From: Desulfobaccales bacterium
GTDB taxonomy: Bacteria; Desulfobacterota; Desulfobaccia; Desulfobaccales; 0-14-0-80-60-11
Direction: 5' to 3'
Length of the DNA stretch: 35,536 nucleotides
Assembly: GCA_037481655.1 (NCBI GenBank)
Contig: JBBFLF010000025.1
Span: forward strand, 1-35,536
Positions 13,817 through 25,552 of the stretch are shown here, in pieces; position 1 is the first letter of the stretch, and every line of letters begins with the position of its first letter. A program made the translations under genes and the position numbers. The notes under the pieces are model-generated. The model did not search any database and was not told where the DNA came from. It saw nothing but the letters and a program-made list of their open reading frames with translations.

Positions 13817-16309
13817 TCAGCTGCCCAAACGTCCCCGGGGCAAGCGGATGATGAAGGTGGTGCCCTGGCCCACCTCAGTTTCGAAGGTGATGTTGCCTTG
13901 GTGTTTCTCCACCACCACCGCATGGGCGATGGCCAGTCCCTGGCCCGTGCCTTTCCCCACTTCCTTGGTGGTGAAGAAGGGATCAAAGATGCGGGAGCGG
14001 ATCTTCTCCGGGATGCCCGGCCCGGTGTCACGGATCCGGATTTCCACCCACTCCCCGTCGCTGCGGGTGGTTATGGTGATCAGGCCTTTTTCGCCTTTCT
14101 GCCGGTCCACCTTTTCGTCGATGGCCTGGGCGGCATTGATGATCAGGTTGAGCAGTACTTGGTTGAATTCATCCGGCAGGCAGGCCACCAAAGGCAGTTC
14201 GGGGTCCAGGTCGGTGATCACCTCGGCCACGTATTTCCATTCATTGCGGGCCACGGTGAGGGTATTTTCAATGGCCTTGTTGAGATTGACCGGGGTCTTC
14301 TCTTTGGGGCCGGGATGGGAAAAATCTTTCATGGCCCGGACGATCTTGGCCACCCGTTCCACCCCCTCCAGGGTCTGGGCGATGGCTTGGGGAATCTCCG
14401 CGGTCAGATACTCCAGGTCCACTTCCTGGCTGAGGCGGGCCACTTGGGCCGCCTGCTCCCGGACATCCCTCCCTTGGTCCAAACCCCTGCGCAATTGCTC
14501 GTACTCCTGCAAGCCCAAGAGGTCCCCAAAGGCCTCCTTCAGGAAGCGGGTATTGTCCCCCACAAATTGGATGGGGGTGTTGATTTCATGGGCGATACCG
14601 GCGGCCAGCTGGCCGATGGATTCAAGTTTTTGGGCCTGGGCCAGCTGGGCCTCCAGCAGCCGCCGGTCGGTGATGTCCCGGCCCAGCAGGATCATTCCCA
14701 GCAGGCGGCCGTCTTCCCCCTGGATCGGACTGAAAGTGAGCCCCAGAAAACCCTCCTTGCCGTCCTCCCGCTGGTAGCGGATGTCTTCCACCCGTACCGG
14801 CTGCACCGTCTGCCGGCATTGCTGCCACCCTGAGAGGACCCGGTCCCACTCCCAGGAAAGGGGACAATCCTGCAAGAGACTGCCAGGAATCGGCGGTTGC
14901 CCCGACCACAGCAGCTTTTCCGCCTCCGGGTTCCAGTGCCACAGACGGCCTTCGGGGGTGAGGCCGAGCATCATGAAGGGGATGGAGCTAAAAAGTTGTT
15001 CAATTTCCTTAGTGGTCCGGCGCAATTCCTCCTCGATCTCCTTGCGGTGAGTGATGTCCAGGATCACCCCCACTAAGCCCCCCACTTGGCCATCGGCCTT
15101 GGGGAAGCTGGCTTTATAGAAAATCACCTCCCGGATAGAGCCGTCCCCGGCCTGCACCTGGGCTTCATAAGATTGCTCCCCCAGTCTCTCCAGGAGCCGG
15201 CGGTCCATCTCCTCGTATTTCCGGGCCAGCTGCGGCGGAGCCACGTCATACACGGTTTTTCCCAGGAGATCATTCCGGGAGTGCCCCAAAAATTTCTCAA
15301 AGGCGCGGTTGCAACCCAGATAGCGGCCGGCCGCATCCTTGTAAAAGATGGGGTTGGGAATGGTGTCCAGCAGGGTCTCCAGGAACAGGAACTGTTCGGT
15401 CAGGGCCGCCTCGGCCCTTTTCCTTTCCGTGATATCCCGGATGACATGTACCCCCCCGATCAGGTTGCGATCCTGATCGTACAAAGGGGACAAGGAGATA
15501 TGAAAATACGACTTCCAGCGGACATCGAACACCTCCACCGAATGCGGCCCCTCGCCGACCTCCAGTCTGGCGAAAGGGCAGTAGGTCGGGGGCGCAGGGG
15601 TGCCGTGCACCAGCTCATAGCACTTGCGTCCCTGGGATGTCGCTTTATCCAGACCCATTTTGTCCGCCATGGCCCGGTTGAGCCGGATGATGTTCTGCTC
15701 CCGGTCCAGGATGGCAATCATATCCGGGACCGCGTCAAAGGTGAGCTCCCACTCCTCTTTGGCCCGCAGCAGGGCCTCCTGGGCCTGCCGGCGCGCGGCG
15801 ATCTCCTCAGTTAGCCGTTGATTGGCTTCCTTCGCCTGCTGTATCGCCCGCTTCAGATCGCTCAGGTCTCGGCTGATGCAGACGCTTCCCTCTACCTCCT
15901 GGTTTTCATTGCGCAATAAGCTGATGGAGAGTTCGAAGGGGGCCACGGTGCCGTCTTTTTTCCGCAGATGGATCTCATACTGGCGCACTGCACCTTCCCG
16001 GCGCAGTTGCTGCAGCATCCTCCCCATCTCTTCCTGGTCGGGGTAAAGGGCGGAATAATGGAGTTTTTTGACTTCTGCAGCAGTATAACCCAGGAGCTCT
16101 TCTGCCTTCTTATTCCACCAGACAAAGTACCCCTGCCGGTTGACCACGCCGATGGCTTCGGCTGATTCCTCCAGGACTTTTTCCAGATAAGACTCACCTG
16201 CCAGGGTGAAAAGCTCCTTTGTCGCTTTTACATCCGCCTTGCCGGTGGGATGGCAGGAATGTTCTCGTTGCCGGGATTCCCCCTGGCATTTCGCACCGGA
16301 GAGTTGCAT
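13817..16309 (-). CDS. Soluble multi-PAS sensor histidine kinase
   Basis: An 830-residue kinase with four PAS domains (about 36-155, 180-300, 310-425 and 440-560), then HisKA with the phospho-accepting His574 in AAGIAHEINTPIQF and an HATPase domain (NLIINAAQAID, DTGPGIPEKI, FFTTKEVGKGTGQGL). There are no transmembrane helices and no signal peptide, so it senses an internal signal. PAS2 contains a CPFARLEVGEGPH segment like those of other PAS kinases. The start at 16309 has GGGGAGG at 8-9 bases; the longer frame to 16438 is less likely. The two following genes are receivers, which makes a kinase with two non-DNA-binding outputs. Confidence 0.93.
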   Translation of the reverse strand: MQLSGAKCQGESRQREHSCHPTGKADVKATKELFTLAGESYLEKVLEESAEAIGVVNRQGYFVWWNKKAEELLGYTAAEVKKLHYSALYPDQEEMGRMLQQLRREGAVRQYEIHLRKKDGTVAPFELSISLLRNENQEVEGSVCISRDLSDLKRAIQQAKEANQRLTEEIAARRQAQEALLRAKEEWELTFDAVPDMIAILDREQNIIRLNRAMADKMGLDKATSQGRKCYELVHGTPAPPTYCPFARLEVGEGPHSVEVFDVRWKSYFHISLSPLYDQDRNLIGGVHVIRDITERKRAEAALTEQFLFLETLLDTIPNPIFYKDAAGRYLGCNRAFEKFLGHSRNDLLGKTVYDVAPPQLARKYEEMDRRLLERLGEQSYEAQVQAGDGSIREVIFYKASFPKADGQVGGLVGVILDITHRKEIEEELRRTTKEIEQLFSSIPFMMLGLTPEGRLWHWNPEAEKLLWSGQPPIPGSLLQDCPLSWEWDRVLSGWQQCRQTVQPVRVEDIRYQREDGKEGFLGLTFSPIQGEDGRLLGMILLGRDITDRRLLEAQLAQAQKLESIGQLAAGIAHEINTPIQFVGDNTRFLKEAFGDLLGLQEYEQLRRGLDQGRDVREQAAQVARLSQEVDLEYLTAEIPQAIAQTLEGVERVAKIVRAMKDFSHPGPKEKTPVNLNKAIENTLTVARNEWKYVAEVITDLDPELPLVACLPDEFNQVLLNLIINAAQAIDEKVDRQKGEKGLITITTRSDGEWVEIRIRDTGPGIPEKIRSRIFDPFFTTKEVGKGTGQGLAIAHAVVVEKHQGNITFETEVGQGTTFIIRLPRGRLGS

Positions 16310-16701
16310 GAGTCTCGCCTCCCCTGCGACCAGAAGTAATTCACCAGGAGGACCGCAGGGAAATGTGTCCTCCCGGGATTGGCGAGTTTCGTTTTCCCCC
16401 GGGACCATGCGCATGCGTCCCCTTGGTCCCATCGGCATTCAGGCCGCAGACCTTTAAGCCGGAAAATGAAATAAGAAAAATGCCCAGGTCGGAAAGGAAC
16501 GTGAGCGGATGAAAGATGAAAAGGGGGGGGCAGAGAAGCCAAGGAAGAGTGGAGGAGACTGGCCGGTTCACCACCCGGGGGATATTCACCTATATCTCAC
16601 CTGATTCCTTGATTGCCGCGTTTTCGGAGGGGGCCCTGCACAGGAGGTGCACAGGGAAAAATAAAAGGGGTAGACCTTTATGGCTAACCCCTTGAAATCC
16701 T
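16310..16701. other. Intergenic region upstream of the kinase operon
   Basis: About 390 bases between the kinase start and the 3' end of the tRNA gene. It should hold the kinase promoter, but no convincing -35/-10 pair was found on the minus strand. A C-tract (16525-16532 read on the minus strand) and pyrimidine-rich stretches are present. No supported coding sequence and no intrinsic terminator for the tRNA were seen. Confidence 0.5.
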
Positions 16702-16778
16702 TGGCGCGCCCAGAGAGATTCGAACTCCCGACACACGGATTCGTAGTCCGTTGCTCTATCCAGCTGAGCTATGGGCGC
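16702..16778 (-). tRNA. tRNA-Arg (anticodon ACG)
   Basis: A cloverleaf can be folded on the minus strand. The acceptor stem GCGCCCA pairs with TGGGCGC; the D-arm contains AGCTCAGCTGGATAGAGC; the anticodon stem ACGGA/TCCGT carries the loop CTACGAA (anticodon ACG, Arg); the T-arm has the loop TTCGAAT. Discriminator G and the CCA tail (16702-16704) are encoded. ACG is normally edited to ICG and reads CGU, CGC and CGA. Confidence 0.97.
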
Positions 16779-16798
16779 GCATCCGCTGTCCACCTGAT

Positions 16799-16827
16799 AA
16801 TTTAATCAAATTTTCGCTCCAGGTCAA
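16799..16827 (-). promoter_or_regulatory. Promoter of tRNA-Arg
   Basis: On the minus strand: -35 TTGACC (16822-16827), a 17-base spacer and -10 TAAATT (16799-16804). Predicted start is about 13 bases before the tRNA 5' end. Confidence 0.55.
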
Positions 16828-17001
16828 CCCGAAAGCTGAGGGTTCCCGCTTGGCCCCTCCCAGTCCTCTTTGTGGCTGGGCTTTCCGGTGGCCGGTCTTT
16901 CCGGATCCGCACGGCCAGCGGGAAAGCCAATGTTACGCCTTATCCGGGCCGAGGAGTATGCGTCTCTCCCTTCCAGGCCGTCGAAGCCAGGCCGGCAACG
17001 T

Positions 17002-17030
17002 TTGGAAACCCGGCCCGGACATGATACATT
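17002..17030 (+). promoter_or_regulatory. Promoter of carA
   Basis: -35 TTGGAA (17002-17007), a 17-base spacer and -10 TACATT (17025-17030). This gives a leader of about 83 bases before the GTG at 17120. Confidence 0.45.
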
Positions 17031-17119
17031 ATCCGCCGAAGAATCTGACTCCCAGGCTCCGGCGGGGAAAATGCGGCTTTTTTGGTTTTGTCCCGCGTGG
17101 GGCAGTATTGAGGTGGCAC

Positions 17120-18361
17120 GTGCGCGCGTTGCTGGCATTGGAAGACGGTCTCACCCTGTGGGGCCGGTCCTTCACCGGGCCCGGCGAGGCCAAGGGCGAG
17201 GTGGTGTTCAACACCGCCATGACCGGCTATCAGGAGGTCCTCACCGACCCCTCCTACCGGGGCCAGATCGTCACCATGACCTATCCCATGATGGGGAACT
17301 ACGGGGTCAACCCGGAGGATGTGGAATCCCAGGCCCTCCAGGTGGAGGGCTTCATCATCAAGGAATACCATCGCCACCCCTCCAACTGGCGGGCCAAGAA
17401 CGACCTGGCCCACTATCTCCGGGCCGCCGGACGGCTGGGGGTGGAGGGTTTGGACACCCGGGCCCTCACCAAGCGGCTGCGCACCGTGGGGGCCATGCGG
17501 GGCATCCTCTCCACCGAGGACCTGGACCCGGACCGCCTCGTGCGCCGGGTCAGGGAGGAAGTCCCGGACATGAACGGCCTGGACCTTGTCCCCCAAGTTA
17601 CATGTGTCGCGCCATATTGGTGGGAGGAAATGGGCGGGAGAGGGGGCCAGGGGTCAGAAACCCCTGCCCCCTCACCCACACCCTCTCCCCCAACCCCGTA
17701 TGGGGGCTGGGGAGGGGGTGCGGGGGAGGGCGGGGGGACGGTGTTCCCCCGGCCCTCCCCCGCCGCCGACCTCACCGACCTCTGGCGGCAGCGGTCCGGG
17801 AGGAAGGTGGTGGTGTATGACTTCGGGGTGAAGTTCAACATCCTGCGGTGTCTCAAGGCCCGGGGCCTGGAGGTGCTGGTGGTGCCGGCGGCCACCCCGG
17901 CCGCCGAGGTGCTGGCCCTCGGCCCCGCCGGCATCGTCTTCAGCAACGGTCCCGGCGACCCGGCGGCGGTCACCTATGGCATTGAGAATGTCCGCCGCTG
18001 TCTGGGGCAGGTGCCCACCTTCGGCATCTGCCTGGGGCATCAGCTCATGGGGCTGGCCCTGGGGGGGCGGACCTTCAAGCTGAAATTCGGCCACCGGGGG
18101 GCCAACCAGCCGGTGAAGAACCGCCTCACCGGCCGGGTGGAGATCACCAGCCAGAACCACGGTTTCGCGGTGGATCTGGCCTCCATCCCCGACCCGGAGG
18201 TGGAGCTCACCCACATCAACCTGAACGACCAGACCCTGGAGGGCCTGCGCCACCGGAAGCTGGCGGCCTTTTCGGTGCAGTATCACCCCGAGGCCTCCCC
18301 AGGCCCCCACGACGCCAATTATCTCTTTGATGAGTTCGTTAGGGCGATGACAGACTCTTGA
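17120..18361 (+). CDS. carA: Carbamoyl-phosphate synthase small subunit with repeat-derived insertion
   Basis: Glutamine amidotransferase subunit of carbamoyl-phosphate synthase; it hydrolyses glutamine and passes ammonia to CarB for arginine and pyrimidine synthesis. Visible: the N-terminal CarA domain (about 1-165, with [19 protein letters not shown]), and a class I amidotransferase domain from about 225 with Cys304 in GICLGHQL and His389/Glu391 in [10 protein letters not shown]. Length is 413 residues against a usual 370-385. The excess is a Gly/Pro/Ser-rich insert (about residues 172-215) between the domains, coded by a copy of the dispersed repeat. The start is GTG at 17120, with GAGGTG ahead. 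carB follows only after the inserted OLD-type gene. Confidence 0.93.
   Translation: MRALLALEDGLTLWGRSFTGPGEAKGEVVFNTAMTGYQEVLTDPSYRGQIVTMTYPMMGNYGVNPEDVESQALQVEGFIIKEYHRHPSNWRAKNDLAHYLRAAGRLGVEGLDTRALTKRLRTVGAMRGILSTEDLDPDRLVRRVREEVPDMNGLDLVPQVTCVAPYWWEEMGGRGGQGSETPAPSPTPSPPTPYGGWGGGAGEGGGTVFPRPSPAADLTDLWRQRSGRKVVVYDFGVKFNILRCLKARGLEVLVVPAATPAAEVLALGPAGIVFSNGPGDPAAVTYGIENVRRCLGQVPTFGICLGHQLMGLALGGRTFKLKFGHRGANQPVKNRLTGRVEITSQNHGFAVDLASIPDPEVELTHINLNDQTLEGLRHRKLAAFSVQYHPEASPGPHDANYLFDEFVRAMTDS
17634..17763 (+). repeat. Dispersed multi-hairpin element, copy B (inside carA)
   Basis: A full-length copy of about 130 bases in the carA frame. Three hairpins follow each other: left 17640-17673 (GAGGGGGCCAGGGGT against ACCCCTGCCCCCTC), middle about 17679-17720 with loop GTAT, and right 17722-17761. 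The left and middle parts match copies C, D and E on this strand and F on the other; the right part matches copy A. It has no stop codon in the carA frame. Coded residues are almost only Gly, Pro, Ser, Thr and Ala. Confidence 0.85.
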
Positions 18362-18555
18362 GTAGGTCAGTTTTTTAAATTATTGAATAGAAATTTAACC
18401 TTGAAAAATTATTTTCTTCTAAACATGGACGAGTCTATTATGTGATTGAGATGTTTCATAATATGCATGAAATAAATACAACACGTGAAAAAAATTTATG
18501 AGGAATAGAAATATTTATTCTTTTTGTGATGAATACCATATATAAGGAGGCTAAA
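18362..18555 (+). other. AT-rich upstream region of the OLD-type gene
   Basis: Base composition changes sharply directly after the carA stop, from GC-rich to strongly AT-rich. The 194 bases have no supported gene. A dyad TTTCAT...ATGAAA (18454-18472) could be an operator. Several AT-rich hexamers could serve as promoters, but none stands out. Confidence 0.5.
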
Positions 18556-20202
18556 ATGGCTCGTATTAAAAAACTTATTATAACAGGATACCGTTCTATA
18601 GGAGATGCGGTCGAAATAAATTTTCCTGAGGGCAAGCCTCTTATTTTAATAGGTGAAAATAATTCAGGCAAATCAAATATAGTTAAGGCCATCAATCTTG
18701 TTTTAGGTCAATTTCATCCTGCGTATCATCAACCAGATGATCACGAATTTTTTGAACGTGACCAAAATAAAAAAATTGAAATTAAAGTAGAGTTTGACCC
18801 AGAAGATCGTTATGGTGATAAATATACTGAAGTTGTCTGGAGGTATAATAAGAATTCACCAGAACCACTTCAATATCGTGGAAGATCAGGACAATTATAT
18901 GGCTCTTCTGATGGTTACATCAGAAGTGAACATCGCGATAGCTGTATATGCGTTTTGGTTGAAGCTGAGCGTAATCTTGCATATCACCTTGGCTATTCTT
19001 CAAAGTGGACGATGCTTAGTCGATTAATGCACCGCTTTCATCGTGCCCTTTCCAATGAACCACAGATTAAAAATAATCTTGAAAAGTTATTTTGTGAGAT
19101 TAAAAATAATTTTTATAATGTTCCACAATTTGGAAATTTTATAATCGAATTACAAAATCAAATGGATAATCTTATAGGTTCAATGACTTATCGACTAAAT
19201 ATCGATTTTGAAGCATATAATCCTGTCAATTTTTTCCACGCTTTACGCTTACAAGCTAAAGAGAATAATGAACCTCGAACTTTGGAGGAAATGGGAACTG
19301 GAGAACAGCAATTATTAGCTCTTTGCTTTGCACATGCATATGCCAAGGCATTCCACGGAGGGATTGTTTTTGTAATAGAAGAGCCGGAAGCACACTTGCA
19401 TCCGCTTGCTCAAAAGTGGCTAGCAAAAAGATTGGATGAATATTGTCAAGATGGTTTACAAATATTGATAACTACTCATAGCCCTTCATTTATTAATATT
19501 AATAATTTAGAAGGAATAGTCTGGGTATTTAAAGAAAATGGACAGACTAAAGTAAAACAAATAAATATTAATGACTTAATAGATTATTGCATAAAAACAG
19601 GCGTTCCACAAAATAAAATAAGTGAAGTTAGTGTTCTGCCATTCTATAATAGCAATTCAACCACTGAGATTCTTTCAGGGTTTTTCAGCAAGTGCGTAGT
19701 TTTAGTTGAGGGGCCAACTGAATCTCTTGCTTTGCCAGTTTATTTATCAAAGTGTGGCTTCGATGTACTTCGGGAAGGGGTTGCAATTATACCAGTGCTT
19801 GGAAAAGGGAACTTGGCTAAGTGGGTGCGACTTTTTTCTGTTTATGGTATTCCATGTTATACCATATTCGACAATGATAGTAATGATGATAGGAATAAAA
19901 GAAAGAGAGAAGATATTTTAAAAGCCTTAAACATACAAAATCCTGATGAATATTTAATTAGTGAAGACATTTTAATCAATAATGATTTTGCAGTGTTCGG
20001 GGTAAATTTTGAAACATCATTAAGGAATATATTTTATGATTATCAAAGATTAGAACAAGATGCTAAAGAAAATGGTATAGAAAGCAAGCCATTTATAGCA
20101 AAATGGGTTGCAGAAAAATTAGATATAAATGATGATAAAAACAATAATGGGAAAGAAATAATTGAAAGATTGATTGACGCAATTAAAAGCAAAATTATTT
20201 AA
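18556..20202 (+). CDS. OLD-family ATP-dependent nuclease (AAA ATPase plus TOPRIM)
   Basis: A 548-residue protein. An ABC/SMC-like ATPase with Walker A GENNSGKS (33-40), the signature-like [19 protein letters not shown], Walker [12 protein letters not shown] (Glu275/Glu276) and His308 in TTHSPSFI is followed by a TOPRIM nuclease domain with Glu385 in VLVEGPTES and the acidic FDNDSND (Asp439, Asp441). This is the layout of overcoming-lysogenization-defect (OLD) nucleases. No UvrD-type partner is present, so it is a lone (class 1-like) OLD and not a Gabija pair. The ATG at 18556 has AAGGAGG at 5 bases. The gene is strongly AT-rich, unlike both neighbours, and sits between carA and carB on the same strand: clear signs of transfer. 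A phage-defence role is inferred from family and context. Confidence 0.92.
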   Translation: MARIKKLIITGYRSIGDAVEINFPEGKPLILIGENNSGKSNIVKAINLVLGQFHPAYHQPDDHEFFERDQNKKIEIKVEFDPEDRYGDKYTEVVWRYNKNSPEPLQYRGRSGQLYGSSDGYIRSEHRDSCICVLVEAERNLAYHLGYSSKWTMLSRLMHRFHRALSNEPQIKNNLEKLFCEIKNNFYNVPQFGNFIIELQNQMDNLIGSMTYRLNIDFEAYNPVNFFHALRLQAKENNEPRTLEEMGTGEQQLLALCFAHAYAKAFHGGIVFVIEEPEAHLHPLAQKWLAKRLDEYCQDGLQILITTHSPSFININNLEGIVWVFKENGQTKVKQININDLIDYCIKTGVPQNKISEVSVLPFYNSNSTTEILSGFFSKCVVLVEGPTESLALPVYLSKCGFDVLREGVAIIPVLGKGNLAKWVRLFSVYGIPCYTIFDNDSNDDRNKRKREDILKALNIQNPDEYLISEDILINNDFAVFGVNFETSLRNIFYDYQRLEQDAKENGIESKPFIAKWVAEKLDINDDKNNNGKEIIERLIDAIKSKII

Positions 20203-20222
20203 TAATAAAAAATATCAGTATC

Positions 20223-23474
<3,252 letters not shown>

Positions 23475-23481
23475 CATAAAT

Positions 23482-23595
23482 GGGAGCGGAGGCCAGGGAG
23501 CAGCGGCCCCCTGCACCCTCTCTCAGACCCTCTCCCCCAAATCTCATAAAGAGGGTGAGGGGAGGAGGGAAGGAGCCCCACCGGCCCCCTCGGTC
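23482..23595 (+). repeat. Dispersed multi-hairpin element, copy C
   Basis: Begins 8 bases after the carB stop. It shares the core GGCCAGGGAGC...CCCCCTGC, the block ACCCTCTCCCCCAA and the GAGGGTGAGGGGAGG return arm with copy B, then a weaker version of the right hairpin. It separates the convergent carB and glgP genes and could end or protect the carB transcript. No U-tract is present. Confidence 0.75.
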
Positions 23596-23614
23596 ACGTA
23601 TATCTGGCCAGTCG

Positions 23615-25339
23615 TTACTGATGCAGGTTGGAGTTGGGCCGGGCTTCCCTGGCCGGGAAGTAGGCGTTGGTGACGTACTGGGAGACCATGCGCTGGGTGT
23701 TGAAAAAGGAGCCGTTTAAGGCGATGGCGGAGCGGCGCACTTTGATATAGGCCTCGGGCTTGCCGTAATACAGCGGCAATACCAGGCGCTCCAGCTTGTC
23801 ATACAAGGAGGCGGCCTCGGCGGCGTAATCGCCCTCCACCCCCACCTCATCCCCGATGGCCCAGCCGGTGACATGTTCGATGTGGCCCTCCACCCACCAG
23901 CCGTCCAGGATGCTGAGGCTGGGGATGCCATTTAAGGCCGCTTTCATGCCGCTGGTGCCGGAGGCCTCCTGGGGCCGCAAGGGCGTGTTGAGCCAGAGAT
24001 CCACCCCGGCGCACAGCAGTTTGGCCAGCCCCATGTCGTAATTCTCCAGATAGATGACCGGGATGGCATCCTGGAGGGCCTGGGCCGCCTGAAAGACCCG
24101 GCGGATCATCTCCTTCCCCCCTTCGTCCCGGGGGTGGGCCTTGCCGCCGTACAGCACCTGGAATTTGCCCACCCGGCGGGCGATGTCCCGGAGGCGCTCC
24201 AGGTCGGAGAAGAGCAGGTCCGGCCGCTTGTAGGTGGTGGCCCGGCGGGCAAAGCCGATGGTCAGGGTCTGCTCGCTCAGCCTAATACCGGTGCGCCGCT
24301 CCACCTCCGCCAACAGCTCCTGCTTGGCCTGGGCGTGGGCCTGGGCGATCTCATGGAGCGAGATCCCCAGGGCATACCGGAGATAGAAATTGTCCCGGCG
24401 CCATTCCGGGATGCGCCGGTCATAGAGGGCGGCGAAGGGGGCCGAGGTCCAGGTCACCGCGTGCACCCCGTTGGTGATGGCATCCACCGGGTAGCCCGGG
24501 AACATGCCGGTGGAGATCTCCCCGTGGCGCATGGCCACCCCGTTGATGTAGCGGGCGAAGCGCAGGGCCAGGTAGGTCATGTTGAGATTGCCGTTGACGC
24601 AGCAGTGCGTCTCCGCCAGGAGGTGGGCCCGTTTCGTTCCCAGAACCTGTTCCACCAGCTCCCAGGAGAACTGGTCATGGCCCGCCGGCACCGGAGTGTG
24701 GGTAGTGAAGACGCATTGGCGCCGGACCGCCTCCACCAGCTCCTCGGTGGCCGCCTCCCGCTGCACCTCCTCCAGCCGGGCCTCCAAAAGCGACAGGGTG
24801 AGCAAGGCGGAGTGGCCTTCATTCAGGTGGTAGATCAGCCGGTTTTCCGGGAACAGCTCCTTTAAGAGCGCCATGCCGCCCATGCCCAGGACCACCTCCT
24901 GGCAGAGGCGATAGCGGGCATCGCCGCCGTAGAGATGGTCGGTGAGGCTCTGGTCATAGGGGGAATTCTCCGGCAGGGCGGTGTCCAACAGAAAGACGGG
25001 CACCCGATGGCCGCCCAGGCCCTCGATCTGGTAGCTCCAGGCCCTAACCAGCACCTGACGGCCCTCGATGGTGAGCTGGATGCGCTGCGGCAGGGGTTCC
25101 AGGGTCTCCTCGGGCTGCCAGCGGTCGGGGTGCTCCCGCTGGTTGCCCGCCCCGTCCAGCTCCTGGCGGAAGTAGCCCTGGCGATGCACCAGGGTGACCC
25201 CCACCATGGGCACCCCCAGGTCCGCCGCCGAGCGCAGGGTGTCCCCCGCCAGAATCCCCAGGCCCCCGGCATAGGTGGGGATGTGGGACTCCAGGCCGAT
25301 CTCCATGGAGAAGTAGGCGATCAACGGCAGCTTTTCCAT
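23615..25339 (-). CDS. glgP: Alpha-glucan (glycogen/maltodextrin) phosphorylase, GT35
   Basis: Splits alpha-1,4-glucans with phosphate, releasing glucose 1-phosphate; PLP-dependent. The 574-residue length marks the short alpha-glucan phosphorylase class, not the 800-residue animal/E. coli type. Visible: YFSMEIGLESHIPTYAGGLGILAGD at the N-terminus, FTTHTPVPAGHDQF, a NGVHAVTW segment, the ARRATTYKRPDL phosphate/glucan site, and the PLP lysine Lys466 in EASGTSGMKAALNG. The ATG at 25339 is preceded by GGGGGTG. The frame stays open upstream through repeat copy E, but the family N-terminus matches the ATG start. It is transcribed alone from its own promoter, which puts the repeat into its leader. 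Confidence 0.93.
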   Translation of the reverse strand: MEKLPLIAYFSMEIGLESHIPTYAGGLGILAGDTLRSAADLGVPMVGVTLVHRQGYFRQELDGAGNQREHPDRWQPEETLEPLPQRIQLTIEGRQVLVRAWSYQIEGLGGHRVPVFLLDTALPENSPYDQSLTDHLYGGDARYRLCQEVVLGMGGMALLKELFPENRLIYHLNEGHSALLTLSLLEARLEEVQREAATEELVEAVRRQCVFTTHTPVPAGHDQFSWELVEQVLGTKRAHLLAETHCCVNGNLNMTYLALRFARYINGVAMRHGEISTGMFPGYPVDAITNGVHAVTWTSAPFAALYDRRIPEWRRDNFYLRYALGISLHEIAQAHAQAKQELLAEVERRTGIRLSEQTLTIGFARRATTYKRPDLLFSDLERLRDIARRVGKFQVLYGGKAHPRDEGGKEMIRRVFQAAQALQDAIPVIYLENYDMGLAKLLCAGVDLWLNTPLRPQEASGTSGMKAALNGIPSLSILDGWWVEGHIEHVTGWAIGDEVGVEGDYAAEAASLYDKLERLVLPLYYGKPEAYIKVRRSAIALNGSFFNTQRMVSQYVTNAYFPAREARPNSNLHQ

Positions 25340-25353
25340 CGGCACCCCCAGTG

Positions 25354-25452
25354 CGGGAGGGATTGGGGGAGGAGCCAGGGCCGAGAGCCCCTGCCCCGCT
25401 CCCTTGCTTTTCCCCCAAGCCCTCAAAAAGGTGAACGGGATGGAGGGGAGGG
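25354..25452 (+). repeat. Dispersed multi-hairpin element, copy E
   Basis: Aligns with copies B, C and D on the plus strand: GGGGGAGGAGCCAGGG, then GCCCCTGCCCC, then TTTTCCCCCAAGCCCTC and a purine-rich return arm (GGAGGGGAGGG). The middle hairpin is diverged. It lies between the glgP promoter and start codon, so the transcribed strand is its complement. Confidence 0.7.
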
Positions 25453-25491
25453 CAGAAAAGCACTGTTTTGGCTCCCGGCCCCCCGCAAATA

Positions 25492-25520
25492 TTTATCTTT
25501 GTACCATAAACCTAGGTCAA
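25492..25520 (-). promoter_or_regulatory. Promoter of glgP
   Basis: Minus strand: -35 TTGACC (25515-25520), a 17-base spacer and -10 GATAAA (25492-25497). Predicted start near 25485, leader about 145 bases and including repeat copy E. Confidence 0.5.
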
Positions 25521-25552
25521 CTGCCGTCTTTTTCGGTTCCGGCGCCCGCCAT

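Larger units (their letters stand above)
16779..17119. other. Divergent region between tRNA-Arg and carA
   Basis: A 341-base region without a supported gene. It holds the two promoters listed separately. The reading frame of carA stays open through it, but the codon pattern and a far better start at 17120 argue against coding. The carA leader contains a run of T (17079-17084) after GC-rich bases, with no clear terminator stem. Confidence 0.5.

Noticed and set aside
16429-16456. Sigma28 (flagellar) type promoter upstream of the kinase: TAAA and GCCGATGG on the minus strand
   Set aside because: The spacing is 16, not 15, the last bases differ, and there are no motility genes in the window.
16590-16793. 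67-residue minus-strand frame across the tRNA
   Set aside because: It is made of the tRNA-Arg sequence and its flanks; the tRNA explains the conservation.
18556-20202. Gabija-type two-gene defence system
   Set aside because: The ATPase-TOPRIM gene has no UvrD-like helicase neighbour; carA and carB flank it directly, so only a lone OLD gene is supported.
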